A stretch of 64,000 nt of DNA from Streptomyces sp. H27-H1 (GCF_026627445.1 NZ_JAPNLJ010000015.1:62001-126000), one strand, 5' to 3'; numbered from the stretch's first letter, positions 16,564 through 25,192 are shown. Numbers and translations are program-made. The notes: generated by a model from the letters alone, not told the origin.

Positions 16564-18557
16564 GGCGTATCAATGCGAAACGTGTGCTGGTCGGCGAACC
16601 GCTCGACACAGCGCGTCTGGGCGAGACCCTGCTGCCCAAACGGCTCGCGCTCCCGATCTTCTGCAGCGACCCGCTCTCCTCCGTGGCCTACGCCACCGAG
16701 GAGATCCTGCTGATCCTCGCCCTCGGCGGGGTCGCGCTGCTCCACCTCGCCTGGTACGCGGCCGCCGCCATCGTGTTCCTGCTCGTGGTCGTCGTCGCCT
16801 CCTACCGCCAGACCTGCTACGCCTACCCGGGCGGCGGCGGCGCCTACATCGTCAGCTCCAAGAACCTCGGCCCGACCGCCGCCCTCACCGCCGCGAGCGC
16901 CCTGCTCGTCGACTACGTCATGACGGTCGCCGTCTCCGTGGTCTCCGGAGTCTCCGCGATCACCTCCGCGATCCCCTCCCTCTCGGACCACGAAGTCCCC
17001 CTGTCGGTGGGTTTCGTGGTTCTGCTGACCCTCATGAACCTGCGCGGCGTACGCGAATCGGGCCGGGTCTTCGCCGTCCCCACCTACGGCTTCGTTCTCG
17101 TGATCTACCTCATGTTCGCGGTGGCGGCCTACCGGCTGGCGACCGGCGACACCATCCGCGCCGAGTCCGCCGCACTGCCGATCACCGAGGAGGGCACCTA
17201 CGCCGGCCTCGCGGTGGTGCTGCTCGTGCTACGGGCCTTCGCCTCCGGCTGCACCGCGCTCACGGGTGTCGAGGCCATCAGCAACGGAGTCCCCGCCTTC
17301 CAGAAGCCGAAGAGCGAGAACGCGGCGAACACCCTCGCCGTGATGGGCGCGCTCGCCGTCACCATGTTCGCCGGGATCACCTTCCTCGCCATGAGCTACA
17401 AGGTGCACGTGGCGGCGGACCCGACCGAACTGGGCCTGGCCCCCGGCACCCCGATGTCCACCGCGCTCGCGCAGATCGGCCGGGCCACCTTCGGCGACTG
17501 GCACTTCCTCTTCTACCTGCTCCAGGCCGTCACGGCCGGCGTCCTGGTCCTCGCCGCGAACACCGCCTTCAACGGCTTCCCGATGCTCGCCTCGATCTTG
17601 GCCAAGGACCGGTACGTACCGCGCCAGCTCTTCAACCGCGGCGACCGGCTCGTCTACTCCAACGGCGTCGTCCTGCTGGCCCTCGCGGCCATCGGTCTGA
17701 TCATCGCCTTCGACGCCCAGCTGACCCGCCTCATCCAGCTGTACATCATCGGCGTCTTCGTCTCCTTCACCCTCTCCCAGGCGGGCATGGTCCGGCACTG
17801 GCAGCAGGAGCTCGCCTCGCCCGAGACCCGCAAGGAGGAGCGGATCCACATCCACCGCCGCCTCGCCATCAACGCCGTCGGCGCGGTCATGACCTCCGTG
17901 GTCCTGGTCATCGTCCTGATCACCAAGTTCACCCACGGCGCCTGGCTCGTCGTCATCGCGATGCCGCTGCTCTTCCTCGGGATGAAGGGCGTGCGCCGCC
18001 ACTACGACACCGTGGCCCGGGAAGTCGCCGTCGCCCCCGGCGTCAAACCCCGCAAGCCCGCCCGCCACCACGTCGTCGTCCTCGTCGCCGCCGTGCACGC
18101 GCCGACGCTCAAGGCCCTCGGCTTCGCGATGGGCCTGCGCCCCGACACCCTGACGGCCGTCTCGGTGGCCGCCGACGAGGAGGACGCGAACCGGCTGCGC
18201 GCGGCCTGGGCGGAACACGACCCGGGCATCCCGCTCAAGGTGCTGCACTCCCCGTACCGCGAGGTGGTCGGGCCCGTGCTGGCCTACGTGCAGGAGCAGG
18301 CGGCCGCCGAGGGCACGGACATGCTCTCCGTGGTCATTCCGGAGTACGTGGTCGGGCACTGGTGGGAACAGCCCCTGCACAACCAGAACGCGCTGCGGCT
18401 CAAGGCGCGCCTGCTGTTCACTCCCGGGGTCGCGGTGATCGACGTGCCGTACCTGCTGGAGTCCGCGAAGCCGGGGGAGCCGGGGGAGCCGGAGAAGGGG
18501 GCCGGTCGGGAGCGGCCGGCGCAGAAGGGGACGGGGACCCGGCCGGGCGCTGGGTGA
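16560..18557 (+). CDS. KimA-like APC-superfamily permease, probable potassium/proton symporter
   Basis: 665 residues. The start region (LPKRLALPIFCSDPLSSVAY, then TEEILLIL) closely follows Bacillus KimA (YdaO) and its actinobacterial relatives. About 12 membrane helices cover residues 30-450. A soluble C-terminal domain from about 470 to 640 (HHVVVLVAAVHAPTLKAL to VIPEYVVGHWW) resembles a USP-like nucleotide-binding fold, the part that binds c-di-AMP in KimA. Potassium uptake is inferred from the family. The last 140 bp, encoding a Gly/Pro-rich tail, overlap the 3' end of the convergent PucR gene. Confidence 0.82.
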   Translation: MRRINAKRVLVGEPLDTARLGETLLPKRLALPIFCSDPLSSVAYATEEILLILALGGVALLHLAWYAAAAIVFLLVVVVASYRQTCYAYPGGGGAYIVSSKNLGPTAALTAASALLVDYVMTVAVSVVSGVSAITSAIPSLSDHEVPLSVGFVVLLTLMNLRGVRESGRVFAVPTYGFVLVIYLMFAVAAYRLATGDTIRAESAALPITEEGTYAGLAVVLLVLRAFASGCTALTGVEAISNGVPAFQKPKSENAANTLAVMGALAVTMFAGITFLAMSYKVHVAADPTELGLAPGTPMSTALAQIGRATFGDWHFLFYLLQAVTAGVLVLAANTAFNGFPMLASILAKDRYVPRQLFNRGDRLVYSNGVVLLALAAIGLIIAFDAQLTRLIQLYIIGVFVSFTLSQAGMVRHWQQELASPETRKEERIHIHRRLAINAVGAVMTSVVLVIVLITKFTHGAWLVVIAMPLLFLGMKGVRRHYDTVAREVAVAPGVKPRKPARHHVVVLVAAVHAPTLKALGFAMGLRPDTLTAVSVAADEEDANRLRAAWAEHDPGIPLKVLHSPYREVVGPVLAYVQEQAAAEGTDMLSVVIPEYVVGHWWEQPLHNQNALRLKARLLFTPGVAVIDVPYLLESAKPGEPGEPEKGAGRERPAQKGTGTRPGAG

Positions 18558-19698
18558 CCGCCGTGTGGGCCAGCGCCAGCTCCACCACGTGCGCGGGATC
18601 CGACAGCGAGCGGCCGGTGAGCTGCTCCAGGCGGCGCAGCCGGTTCGAGACGGTGTTGCGGTGGCAGTACAGCCGCTGGGCGGCGTACGTGGTCGAGCCC
18701 CGGCAGCTCAGCCAAGTCCCCAGGGTGGTCAGCAGCACCCTGCGGTCCTCCGGGGCCAGCGCCAGGACCGGCCCCAGCACCACCTGGCGCAGCCGGCCCG
18801 CGAGTTCGGGCTCGGACGCGACCAGCGCCGCCGGCAGCCGCTCGTCCAGCAGGGCGGTGTGCGGACCCTCGGCTCCCGGCGCGGCCCGCAGTGCGAGGAC
18901 GGCCAGCCGGCGGGCCCCGGGCAGCTCGCCCGGCGTCTCCACCACCGGGCTCACCCCGGCGCGTAAGCCGAGGGGCGCGAGCAGGTCGGTGACGGACGCG
19001 AGCGGTAGCCGGCCCAGCTCCACGAGGCCCGTCTCCCCGTCGGCCCGGATCCGCCACAGCACGCGCGGGACGCCGCCGGCGGGGGGCGCCCACGCACCGT
19101 CCCCGGGGTCCAGGACCACCACGGCGAACCGGCCGCGCTCCGGCAGCCCGAGCCGCCGAGCCGAGTGGGCGGACCGGCCCGCCGGACCACCACCGTCGAA
19201 CAGGTCGTCGAGCAGGGCTCCCCGCAGCTCCCGCTCGCGGTCGCCGCGTACGGCCTCGGCCCGGCGGTAGGACTCGGCCGCCGCGTCCGCCATCCGGTCG
19301 ACCACGTCCCACAGCGCGGGCGCCCCGGGCAGCAGCCGGGGCAGCGCCGCCCGGTCGTGGGCGGCGACGGCCTCGGTCAGGATCTGCCACAGCAGCCGGC
19401 CGCCGAGCCGGTAGACGCGCAGCAGGGCGTCGAGCGGCAGCCCCTGCCGGGCCCGGAGTTCGCCGTCGGCGCGGGCCTCGCCGAGCTCGGGCGGAAGGCC
19501 GCGGGCGTCGCGGACCAGGCCGTCGACGGCTTGGCGGAGGATGTCGTGCACCCGCTCGCGCAGCGCGGCCCGGCCGAGCAGGGCGGCGTAGGCGGCGCAG
19601 GCCGGATCCTCGACCGGTGGCCGGTCGGCGAGCCGCTCCGCGGCCACGGCGATCCGGCGGTTCAGGTCCTCGCGTATCTCCCCGATGATCCGCTCCAT
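18418..19698 (-). CDS. PucR-family transcriptional regulator
   Basis: 426 residues from ATG 19698. An N-terminal helical domain (about 1-150) is followed by a GGDEF-like CdaR/PucR middle region and the C-terminal PucR HTH (CHRNTVSNRLRRLEQLTG, about residues 350-367). The final about 45 residues are a Pro/Ser/Ala tail that lies entirely inside the antisense of the permease gene. Family members control purine, amino-acid or polyamine catabolism in response to ligands. No target operon is obvious unless it regulates the convergent permease. Confidence 0.85.
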   Translation of the reverse strand: MERIIGEIREDLNRRIAVAAERLADRPPVEDPACAAYAALLGRAALRERVHDILRQAVDGLVRDARGLPPELGEARADGELRARQGLPLDALLRVYRLGGRLLWQILTEAVAAHDRAALPRLLPGAPALWDVVDRMADAAAESYRRAEAVRGDRERELRGALLDDLFDGGGPAGRSAHSARRLGLPERGRFAVVVLDPGDGAWAPPAGGVPRVLWRIRADGETGLVELGRLPLASVTDLLAPLGLRAGVSPVVETPGELPGARRLAVLALRAAPGAEGPHTALLDERLPAALVASEPELAGRLRQVVLGPVLALAPEDRRVLLTTLGTWLSCRGSTTYAAQRLYCHRNTVSNRLRRLEQLTGRSLSDPAHVVELALAHTAVTQRPAGSPSPSAPAAPDRPPSPAPPAPPASRTPAGTARRSPRPRE

Positions 19699-19772
19699 GA
19701 CGGGCAGGGTGGCACGACGGAGGGGGCGCTGGGGAGGGCCGTGACGAGCCGGCCTCCGCTAGCGTGTCCGAA

Positions 19773-19790
19773 GCACTGCACGCGCAGTGC
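19773..19790. promoter_or_regulatory. palindromic operator candidate for the TetR gene
   Basis: GCACTGC-ACGC-GCAGTGC is a perfect 7-bp inverted repeat with a 4-bp spacer, 51 bp before the TetR start and in the divergent PucR-TetR intergenic region. TetR proteins commonly bind such sites in their own promoter. Confidence 0.5.
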
Positions 19791-19840
19791 ATATGCGGCG
19801 GTCATACCGGCGGCCGCGCCCACACGGTCAGGGACCCCCC

Positions 19841-20404
19841 ATGCGCCAGAACCCCGAGCGCCGCGCCGCGCTGCTCGACGCCGCCATCGAAGTCCTCGCC
19901 CGCGAGGGCTCGCGGGGCCTGACCCTGCGCGCGGTGGACACGGAGGCCGGGGTTCCGACCGGCACCTCCTCCAACTACTTCGCCAACCGTGCCCAGCTCC
20001 TCGTGCAGATCCTGCACCGCACCCGCGAACGGCTGACCCCCGATCCGGCCGACCTGACGGGTCCGTTCGACACGAAGGTGCTCCTGCGCCGGCTCCTGGA
20101 GCGCATGCGCCGCGAGCGCAGCGTCCACACCGCGATGCTGGAACTGCGCCTGGAAGCCACCCGGCGACCCGAACTCCAGGAGGCGCTGGCCGGGTTCCAG
20201 GGCGCCGAACTGGAGGCGAACATCGCCTGGCACCTCGAGGCGGGGTTGCCGGGGGACCGGCAGGGAGTGGTCCTGATCTACCTGGCCATGCTCGGGCTGA
20301 TCGTGGACGACCTGACCGCACCCGGACTGCTGGACCCCCATTCCGTGGAGGGACTCATCGACACGATGGTCGAACGACTCCTCCCGGAGCACCCCGTCGA
20401 CTGA
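19841..20404 (+). CDS. TetR/AcrR-family transcriptional regulator
   Basis: 187 residues from ATG 19841. The TetR HTH lies in residues 1-50 (AALLDAAIEVLAREG to GVPTGTSSNYFANRAQLL). The C-terminal ligand domain is helical and includes MRRERSVHTAMLELRLEATR. It is probably autoregulated through the palindrome upstream. The gene it controls is not evident; the next gene is a DUF protein 66 bp downstream. Confidence 0.9.
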   Translation: MRQNPERRAALLDAAIEVLAREGSRGLTLRAVDTEAGVPTGTSSNYFANRAQLLVQILHRTRERLTPDPADLTGPFDTKVLLRRLLERMRRERSVHTAMLELRLEATRRPELQEALAGFQGAELEANIAWHLEAGLPGDRQGVVLIYLAMLGLIVDDLTAPGLLDPHSVEGLIDTMVERLLPEHPVD

Positions 20405-20470
20405 CTATCGTGCCGGTAGGGATGGTTCCGGCGAGGCCGGCGCCACCGGCGCGCATCGCGGGAGGGGACC

Positions 20471-21103
20471 GTGGCAATGGCGGACATCACCGGGCAGGGC
20501 GCGGGCGACGGCGGCATCCAGTGGCTGGCGGACTGGACCGCCTGGTACGTCAGCCTCACCTTCGCCCGGGGCATCGGCCCCGAGGAACTGGCCGCCCGGC
20601 TCGGCGCCCTGCCGGACGTGCACCCCGGACCGCTCGGGGCCATCGACGCGTGGAGCATGGTCACCGAGACGGTCGACGGCGACGGGGTGGCCCGGGTCGG
20701 CAGCTGGGGGGAGTGGTCCTTCGCCGTGGAACACGGGGTGCCGGCCGGTGCACAGCGGCTCGCGGAGATCTCCCGCTCCGGGGTCGAGGCCGTGCACCTC
20801 GACCCGCAGCCCGATCACCCGCCCAAGCAGTTCGCGTACGCCCGGGACGGCGAGCTGGTCTGCTGCTTCGGCATCGGAGAGGAGCACTGGCGCGGCGGTC
20901 ACCGGCCCGACTTCCTCCTGCCGGAGCTGGTCGAGGCCAAGATCCTCACCCCGGACGGCTGCTACGCCCGCCCCGAGGACGAACCGGACGAGGACCGCGA
21001 CCGCCTCACCCTCGCGGTCCTGGAACACCGCTTCACCCTGGCCCTGCCCCGCCGCCTCGTCGAGGAGACCCCCCTCCCGGCCTTCGTGACCTGCACGCAG
21101 TAG
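20471..21103 (+). CDS. DUF6461-type protein
   Basis: 210 residues from GTG 20471 (GGGAGGGG just upstream); an ATG two codons later is possible. The conserved FGIGEEHWRGGHRPDFLLPEL block near 135-155 and the WSFAVEHG segment place it with the DUF6461 proteins of actinomycetes, which have no assigned function but often sit beside SMI1/SUKH-like or toxin-immunity genes. It is soluble and acidic. Confidence 0.75.
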   Translation: MAMADITGQGAGDGGIQWLADWTAWYVSLTFARGIGPEELAARLGALPDVHPGPLGAIDAWSMVTETVDGDGVARVGSWGEWSFAVEHGVPAGAQRLAEISRSGVEAVHLDPQPDHPPKQFAYARDGELVCCFGIGEEHWRGGHRPDFLLPELVEAKILTPDGCYARPEDEPDEDRDRLTLAVLEHRFTLALPRRLVEETPLPAFVTCTQ

Positions 21104-21238
21104 ACACGGGGCGTACGGAACTCCGCCCCAGCGGACAGAGTCCCGGATCGCGGCACGCGCAGACCCGGCATGGCCACCGCGACCGCCTCGGCATGCGCGG
21201 TTTTGGCCGGGGAGTATGCGTCTTGTGACACTACGGGG

Positions 21239-22192
21239 GTGAACGCGACCGACTTGTTCCACCAGACGCTGCGCGAGCGGATCGCCCCGGTGCTGCGCGA
21301 CGCGGGTTTCACCGGAACGGGCCTGGAGTACCGGCTCCGCGACGCCGCACCCGACCACGCGCTGCTCGGCTTCCAGCGGAGCGCTTCGTCCGGGGCCGCC
21401 GAGTGCAGGTTCACCGTGAACCTGCGCGCCGTCCCGTACGAGGAACACGAGGCCCTGCGGCGGCTGCGGCCGGCCCTGGGGACCCGGCTCAGCGCCAACC
21501 GTGTCGGCCCCGTCGGCTGGCACGCCAGGATCGGACGGCTCCTCGGCCACCCGCACGACCACTGGTGGAGCATCACCGACGAGCTGACCGCCGCCCGCGT
21601 CGCGGACGAGGTCACGGACGCGGTGCTGCGCACCGCCGTCCCCGCCCTGTGGGGCGAGCTGGCCGACCGGCCCCCGCTGCCGGGGCCCGTGGTGGATCCG
21701 GTGCCCGACTGTCTGGATCCGGTGTGCCTGCGCGTGGACAGCAGTCCGTTCCCCGTCGGGAACGGGGCGGCCCCGCAACCCGTGGACGTCGAGGGCACCC
21801 TGGTCTTCGAGACGGGCGAACGGCGCCGGGCCTCACCCTTCCTCACCGTCTACGACGAACTGACGGACGCGGAAGCCCGGATCGTCATCGACGCCCCCTG
21901 GCGGCTGGAGCAGCCGCTCTTCGGCTCGGTCCGGGTCGGCATCGCCGCCGACGGCGACGTCCGAGTCTCCGCCAGCCCGGGCAGCACGCTCCCCGGCCAT
22001 CCGCTGGCCCTCCTCGGCGAACTGGCACTGTGCCGGATCAACACGGCCGAGGTCACCGGCAACGGAGCGCTGCTGCTCACCTTCGAACAGGGCACCCCGC
22101 GCGAGGCCTGCCTCACCGTCTCCGGCGCGCCGCACGCGCTGACGGTGGGCGCGCCCTGGCAGATCGAAGGCTGGACACCGGCGCGCATCTGA
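21239..22192 (+). CDS. DUF4304 domain protein with a DUF6188-like C-terminus
   Basis: 317 residues from GTG 21239; the frame extends to 21170, but similarity begins with ATDLFHQTLRERIAPVLRDA, the DUF4304 start. Residues 1-130 have the DUF4304 pattern (RDAGFTGTGLEYR, LGFQRS). Residues about 185-315 form a beta-rich domain, LCRINTAEVTGNGALLLTFE being like DUF6188. Both domains recur in immunity-type proteins of polymorphic toxin systems, but no toxin is encoded here, so the role stays open. Confidence 0.7.
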   Translation: MNATDLFHQTLRERIAPVLRDAGFTGTGLEYRLRDAAPDHALLGFQRSASSGAAECRFTVNLRAVPYEEHEALRRLRPALGTRLSANRVGPVGWHARIGRLLGHPHDHWWSITDELTAARVADEVTDAVLRTAVPALWGELADRPPLPGPVVDPVPDCLDPVCLRVDSSPFPVGNGAAPQPVDVEGTLVFETGERRRASPFLTVYDELTDAEARIVIDAPWRLEQPLFGSVRVGIAADGDVRVSASPGSTLPGHPLALLGELALCRINTAEVTGNGALLLTFEQGTPREACLTVSGAPHALTVGAPWQIEGWTPARI

Positions 22193-22267
22193 CGGCGGAC
22201 ATCTGACGGTGCGCATCTGACGGCGCGCAGTCGACGGCTCCGCATCGGGCAGTCCGGACCGGCCGGT

Positions 22268-22452
22268 TCAGTCGCCGAGTTGGCGTGCCAGGTGCCGGAT
22301 CATCGACTCGGTCGCCCGGCCGCGGTCCCCGGCCCGGACGGTCGCGTGGATGTCCCCTACGAGACGTCCGCGGCGGAGGCGAACGTGGCGACCCGCAACT
22401 GCCCGTCGCGCAGCCCCGCGATATCGCGCAGCGCTTTCCGGGGGTCGAGCAT
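22268..22452 (-). pseudogene. debris of two regulator genes: a LysR-like piece and a GntR/FCD tail
   Basis: Read on the minus strand, 22452-22357 encodes MLDPRKALRDIAGLRDGQLR then VATFASAADVS and a stop; this looks like the linker and first strand of a LysR-type effector domain. Out of frame with it, 22354-22268 encodes DIHATVRAGDRGRATES then MIRHLARQLGD and a stop, the typical last helices of a GntR FCD domain. Neither has the rest of its gene. Confidence 0.5.
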
Positions 22453-22555
22453 TAGTTGATCTTATGCTCAGGTTTACGCGAGTCCGCTGGTTTTGCGGCT
22501 GGTGAGCGACTTTGATGGGTTTGCCAGGCCTCGTACCGGAGCAGGGGGACTACTC

Positions 22556-22837
22556 ATGGGTATCGAACACAGTCCGAAGGGCAGCGCGGAGAGCGCGGAC
22601 AGCGGCAGCGCCGCCACCACCACCGCACCCACCCTCATCGGATCCGTGCAGAGGGCGTTGCGGCTCGTGGAGGCGATGTACGCGGAGGGCGGGGCGACCG
22701 CCAAGCGCCTTTCCCGGCTCACCGGTATCCCACTGCCCACCGTGTACCACCTGCTGCGCACCCTCAGCCACGAGGGCTACGTACAGCGCGAGGGCGGGGC
22801 CTTCCGGCTCTCGGACAATCTGCCGCTCGCCTCCTGA
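22556..22837 (+). CDS. small IclR-type HTH protein without ligand domain
   Basis: 93 residues from ATG 22556 (GGGGGA eight bases upstream). Residues 28-90 are a clear IclR winged helix: SVQRALRLVEAMYAEGG, then TAKRLSRLTGIPLPTVYHLL and GYVQREGGAFRLSD. It stops where IclR proteins normally begin their ligand-binding domain. It precedes the Roadblock cluster by 209 bp in the same direction, and a 17-bp palindrome lies between them, so it may control that cluster. Confidence 0.75.
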   Translation: MGIEHSPKGSAESADSGSAATTTAPTLIGSVQRALRLVEAMYAEGGATAKRLSRLTGIPLPTVYHLLRTLSHEGYVQREGGAFRLSDNLPLAS

Positions 22838-22956
22838 CGGCCGGTCCGTGGGGGCGTTCGACTCGTGTGATCCAAAGCAATGATCAAAATGGGTTGGGTT
22901 CCGGCCAAGCTGTCACGTGCCATCGCGCATGTTCCAGCGGAAAATGCCAGAACCCC

Positions 22957-22973
22957 CTTCCACACTGTGGAAG
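22957..22973. promoter_or_regulatory. 17-bp palindrome before the Roadblock cluster
   Basis: CTTCCACA-C-TGTGGAAG is a perfect 8-bp inverted repeat, 73 bp before the first Roadblock gene. It is the strongest operator candidate in the gap and would suit a dimeric winged-helix protein such as the adjacent IclR-type HTH. Confidence 0.55.
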
Positions 22974-23045
22974 TTGAGTAAGTTCCCTTCTGTCGCGCTG
23001 TACGACCGTGCACCACGCACGGTGACGGCCGGGAGGGGAGCCCGC

Positions 23046-23444
23046 GTGCCCGGGATCGACGAATGCCTGCTCGAAGCCATGGCCCTGCCTGGTGCGAGGG
23101 GGGCCGCGCTGGTCGACTGGAGCAGCGGACTGGCCCTCGGCACGGCCGGGGACTCGCCGGTTGGAGACCATGAGACCACCGCGGCCGAGACCGCCGAGCT
23201 GGCCAGGGCGGCCGCCGAGTACGAGTCCTTCGCCCCGGCACAGGCCGGGGAACAGGGCTCCGCCGGGCCGCCCGTGGAGGACCTGATCGTCACCACCCGG
23301 ACCGGCTACCACGTGCTCCGCTTCGTAGAGACCAGCTTCGACAGCAGCGTCTTCCTGCACCTGTGGCTGGACCGGACCGACGGCAACCTCGCCCTGGCCC
23401 GGCACAGACTCCGGGCACTGGCCGAGGAGCTGGTGCTGAAGTGA
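23046..23444 (+). CDS. Roadblock/LC7-like protein 1
   Basis: 132 residues from GTG 23046 (GGAGGGGAG six bases upstream). It has the Roadblock alpha-beta pattern: GIDECLLEAMALPGARGAAL, DWSSGLALG, then LIVTTRTGYHVLRFV and LALARHRLRALAEEL. It is a paralogue of the protein encoded at 24818, sharing the VD-SSG-ALGT and LHLWLD-or-LYLALD blocks, with an Ala/Glu-rich insertion in the middle. Roadblock proteins regulate small GTPases. Its stop overlaps the next GTG (GTGA at 23441). Confidence 0.72.
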   Translation: MPGIDECLLEAMALPGARGAALVDWSSGLALGTAGDSPVGDHETTAAETAELARAAAEYESFAPAQAGEQGSAGPPVEDLIVTTRTGYHVLRFVETSFDSSVFLHLWLDRTDGNLALARHRLRALAEELVLK

Positions 23445-24214
23445 CCGCGGTCGCCGCAGTCTCCCCGCTGCTCACCCGCCTCGCCGCCGAGCGGGCGACC
23501 GGCGCCCTGTTCCGCGAGCGCGGCACCCTCTTCCTGGAGGACGGCCGCGTGGTGCACGCGGAGAGCCCGGCCACCCCCGGACTCGACATCCTGCTCACCA
23601 CCGGCGGGGGCCTCACCCCCGAGCGCTGGACCGACGCCGTGAACCAGGCCGGCGCCCGCCGCCAAGTCGCCCGCTTCCTCGTCGACAGCGGAGGCATGGC
23701 CGGCGGCGAGCTGGAGATATGCCACCTCGCGGCGATCTTCGACGCCGCCTTCTTCGCGCTCTCCCCGGGCAGTGGCCCCTCCCGGTTCCGGCGCGGGGCC
23801 ACCCACTGGATCGGCTCCGTCCGCTCCGTTGCGGCCGCCACCGTCGAGCGGGAGACCCGGCGCCGCCGGGAACTGCTCGACGCGGTCTGGCCCTACCCGC
23901 TGGTGGACACCGCTCCGGTGGCGCCCCGGGCGGCCGCCCCCGGCCAGACCGTCACCGCCCGCCAGCGGATCCTGCTCGACCGGGCCGACGGCGTACGGAC
24001 ACCGGCGGACCTCGCCTGGGTGCTGGGCCGGCCGGCCTTCCACACCCTGCTCGACGTACGACGCCTCGCGGCGGCCGGGCTGGTCGAGACCCCGCACGCG
24101 CCGGCACCCGCCGCCGCTGTGGAGACGCCGCTGCCCGACTGGATGACGCAGGCGCAGGCCCCGGACGTGGCGTTGCTGCGCCGGTTACGCGACGCACTGG
24201 AGGCAAGCCTGTGA
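23441..24214 (+). CDS. DUF4388/PATAN-like protein with winged-helix C-terminus
   Basis: 257 residues, GTG start overlapping the upstream stop by 4 bp. Residues about 10-120 have the PATAN/DUF4388 pattern (RATGALFRERGTLFLEDGR, VVHAESPATPGLDILL), and 175-225 form a winged-helix-like end (LLDRADGVRTPADLAWVLG, LLDVRRLAAAGLVE). DUF4388 proteins often sit with MglB/Roadblock proteins in polarity and gliding systems. A direct role in transcription or as a scaffold are both possible. Confidence 0.65.
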   Translation: MTAVAAVSPLLTRLAAERATGALFRERGTLFLEDGRVVHAESPATPGLDILLTTGGGLTPERWTDAVNQAGARRQVARFLVDSGGMAGGELEICHLAAIFDAAFFALSPGSGPSRFRRGATHWIGSVRSVAAATVERETRRRRELLDAVWPYPLVDTAPVAPRAAAPGQTVTARQRILLDRADGVRTPADLAWVLGRPAFHTLLDVRRLAAAGLVETPHAPAPAAAVETPLPDWMTQAQAPDVALLRRLRDALEASL

Positions 24215-24285
24215 GGCTCCCGCTGCGAGCTGCCCAGCGCGGCGACCGCTCCGAGCGGAGGCAGCCCGAAAGGAGAAGGTCCGAC

Positions 24286-24732
24286 ATGAGCACGGTGCCC
24301 GCCGAAGCCGAGGCCGAGATACTCGCCGAGCTCAGACGGCTGCGGGCCCGTGTCCCGCAGCTGGGCGGGGCCCTCGCCGCGAGCGTCGACGGTCTGGTAC
24401 TGGCCCACGACAGCGCTGCCACCGAGGCGGAATCCGTCGCCGCCCTGACCGCCGCGGCCCTCGGAGTGGCCCAGCGGCTGAGCGACTGCACCGGCCAGGG
24501 CGGGTTCCGCGAGCTGCTCGTGCGCGGAGAGGACGGTTACGTCGCCACCTATGCGGCGGGCGACACGGCCGTACTGACGCTGATCGCGGAGTCGCGGGTC
24601 AACGTCGGCCGGCTCCACCTGGAAGCCCGCCGTTCCAGCCTGCGCATAGCGGAGCTGATCGACCACAGCCTCGGCCGTCGGGGCCCGGACCCGGCAGCGG
24701 GCCCGGGCCCCGGCCCCGGCCCGGGCTTCTGA
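24286..24732 (+). CDS. Roadblock/LC7 domain protein 2
   Basis: 148 residues from ATG 24286; AGGAGAAGG lies upstream. This is the canonical type: ELRRLRARVPQLGGALAAS, VDGLVLAHDS, then ALTAAALGVAQRLSD and AVLTLIAESRVNVGRLHLEA. It resembles the Roadblock member of Streptomyces conservons and MglB. The C-terminus is a Gly-Pro repeat tail. It is separated from the preceding gene by 71 bp. Confidence 0.85.
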   Translation: MSTVPAEAEAEILAELRRLRARVPQLGGALAASVDGLVLAHDSAATEAESVAALTAAALGVAQRLSDCTGQGGFRELLVRGEDGYVATYAAGDTAVLTLIAESRVNVGRLHLEARRSSLRIAELIDHSLGRRGPDPAAGPGPGPGPGF

Positions 24733-24744
24733 TCCCCTCGACCC

Positions 24745-24768
24745 CCGTACATCCGTACATCCGTACAT
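24745..24768 (+). repeat. CCGTACAT tandem repeat, three units
   Basis: Three exact 8-bp units followed by a degenerate one (CCCTACC), located between the second and third Roadblock genes. Confidence 0.7.
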
Positions 24769-24817
24769 CCCTACCGAACGAAAACTCCCAGGACACCCAA
24801 GAGAAAGAGGTATCGCC

Positions 24818-25192
24818 ATGGCCAACGTGGAAGCCGCGCTCAAGGAAGCCAGCACCAGCATCGACGGCGTGCTCGGCGTCGCCCTGGTCGACTGCAGCAG
24901 CGGTATGGCCCTCGGCACCATCGGCGGCGGAAAGGACCTCGACCTCACGGTCGCCGCCGCGGGCAACACCGACGTGGTGCGGGCGAAGCTCCGCACGATG
25001 GAGATGCTCGGCCTGAAGGACGAGATCGAGGACATCCTCATCACCCTCGGAGGCCAGTACCACCTGATCCGGCTTCTGAAGAGCCGGGGCTCCGCGGGGC
25101 TCTTCCTCTACCTCGCGCTCGACAAGACGCGGGCCAACCTCGCGATGGCCCGGCACCAGCTGAAGAGGATCGAAGCCGAGCTGGAAGTCTGA
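24818..25192 (+). CDS. Roadblock/LC7-like protein 3
   Basis: 124 residues from ATG 24818 with GAAAGAGG upstream. The pattern is VEAALKEASTSIDGVLGVAL, VDCSSGMALGTIGGG, then DILITLGGQYHLIRLL and ARHQLKRIEAELEV. It is paralogous to the first protein of the cluster but lacks its insertion. It ends the cluster and is followed by a strong hairpin. No GTPase, sensor kinase or DUF742 gene, the normal conservon partners, lies beside it. Confidence 0.78.
   Translation: MANVEAALKEASTSIDGVLGVALVDCSSGMALGTIGGGKDLDLTVAAAGNTDVVRAKLRTMEMLGLKDEIEDILITLGGQYHLIRLLKSRGSAGLFLYLALDKTRANLAMARHQLKRIEAELEV

Noticed and set aside
20471..22192. Polymorphic-toxin immunity locus formed by the two DUF genes
   Set aside because: No toxin, secretion or Rhs-type gene is nearby; the DUF names alone are not enough.
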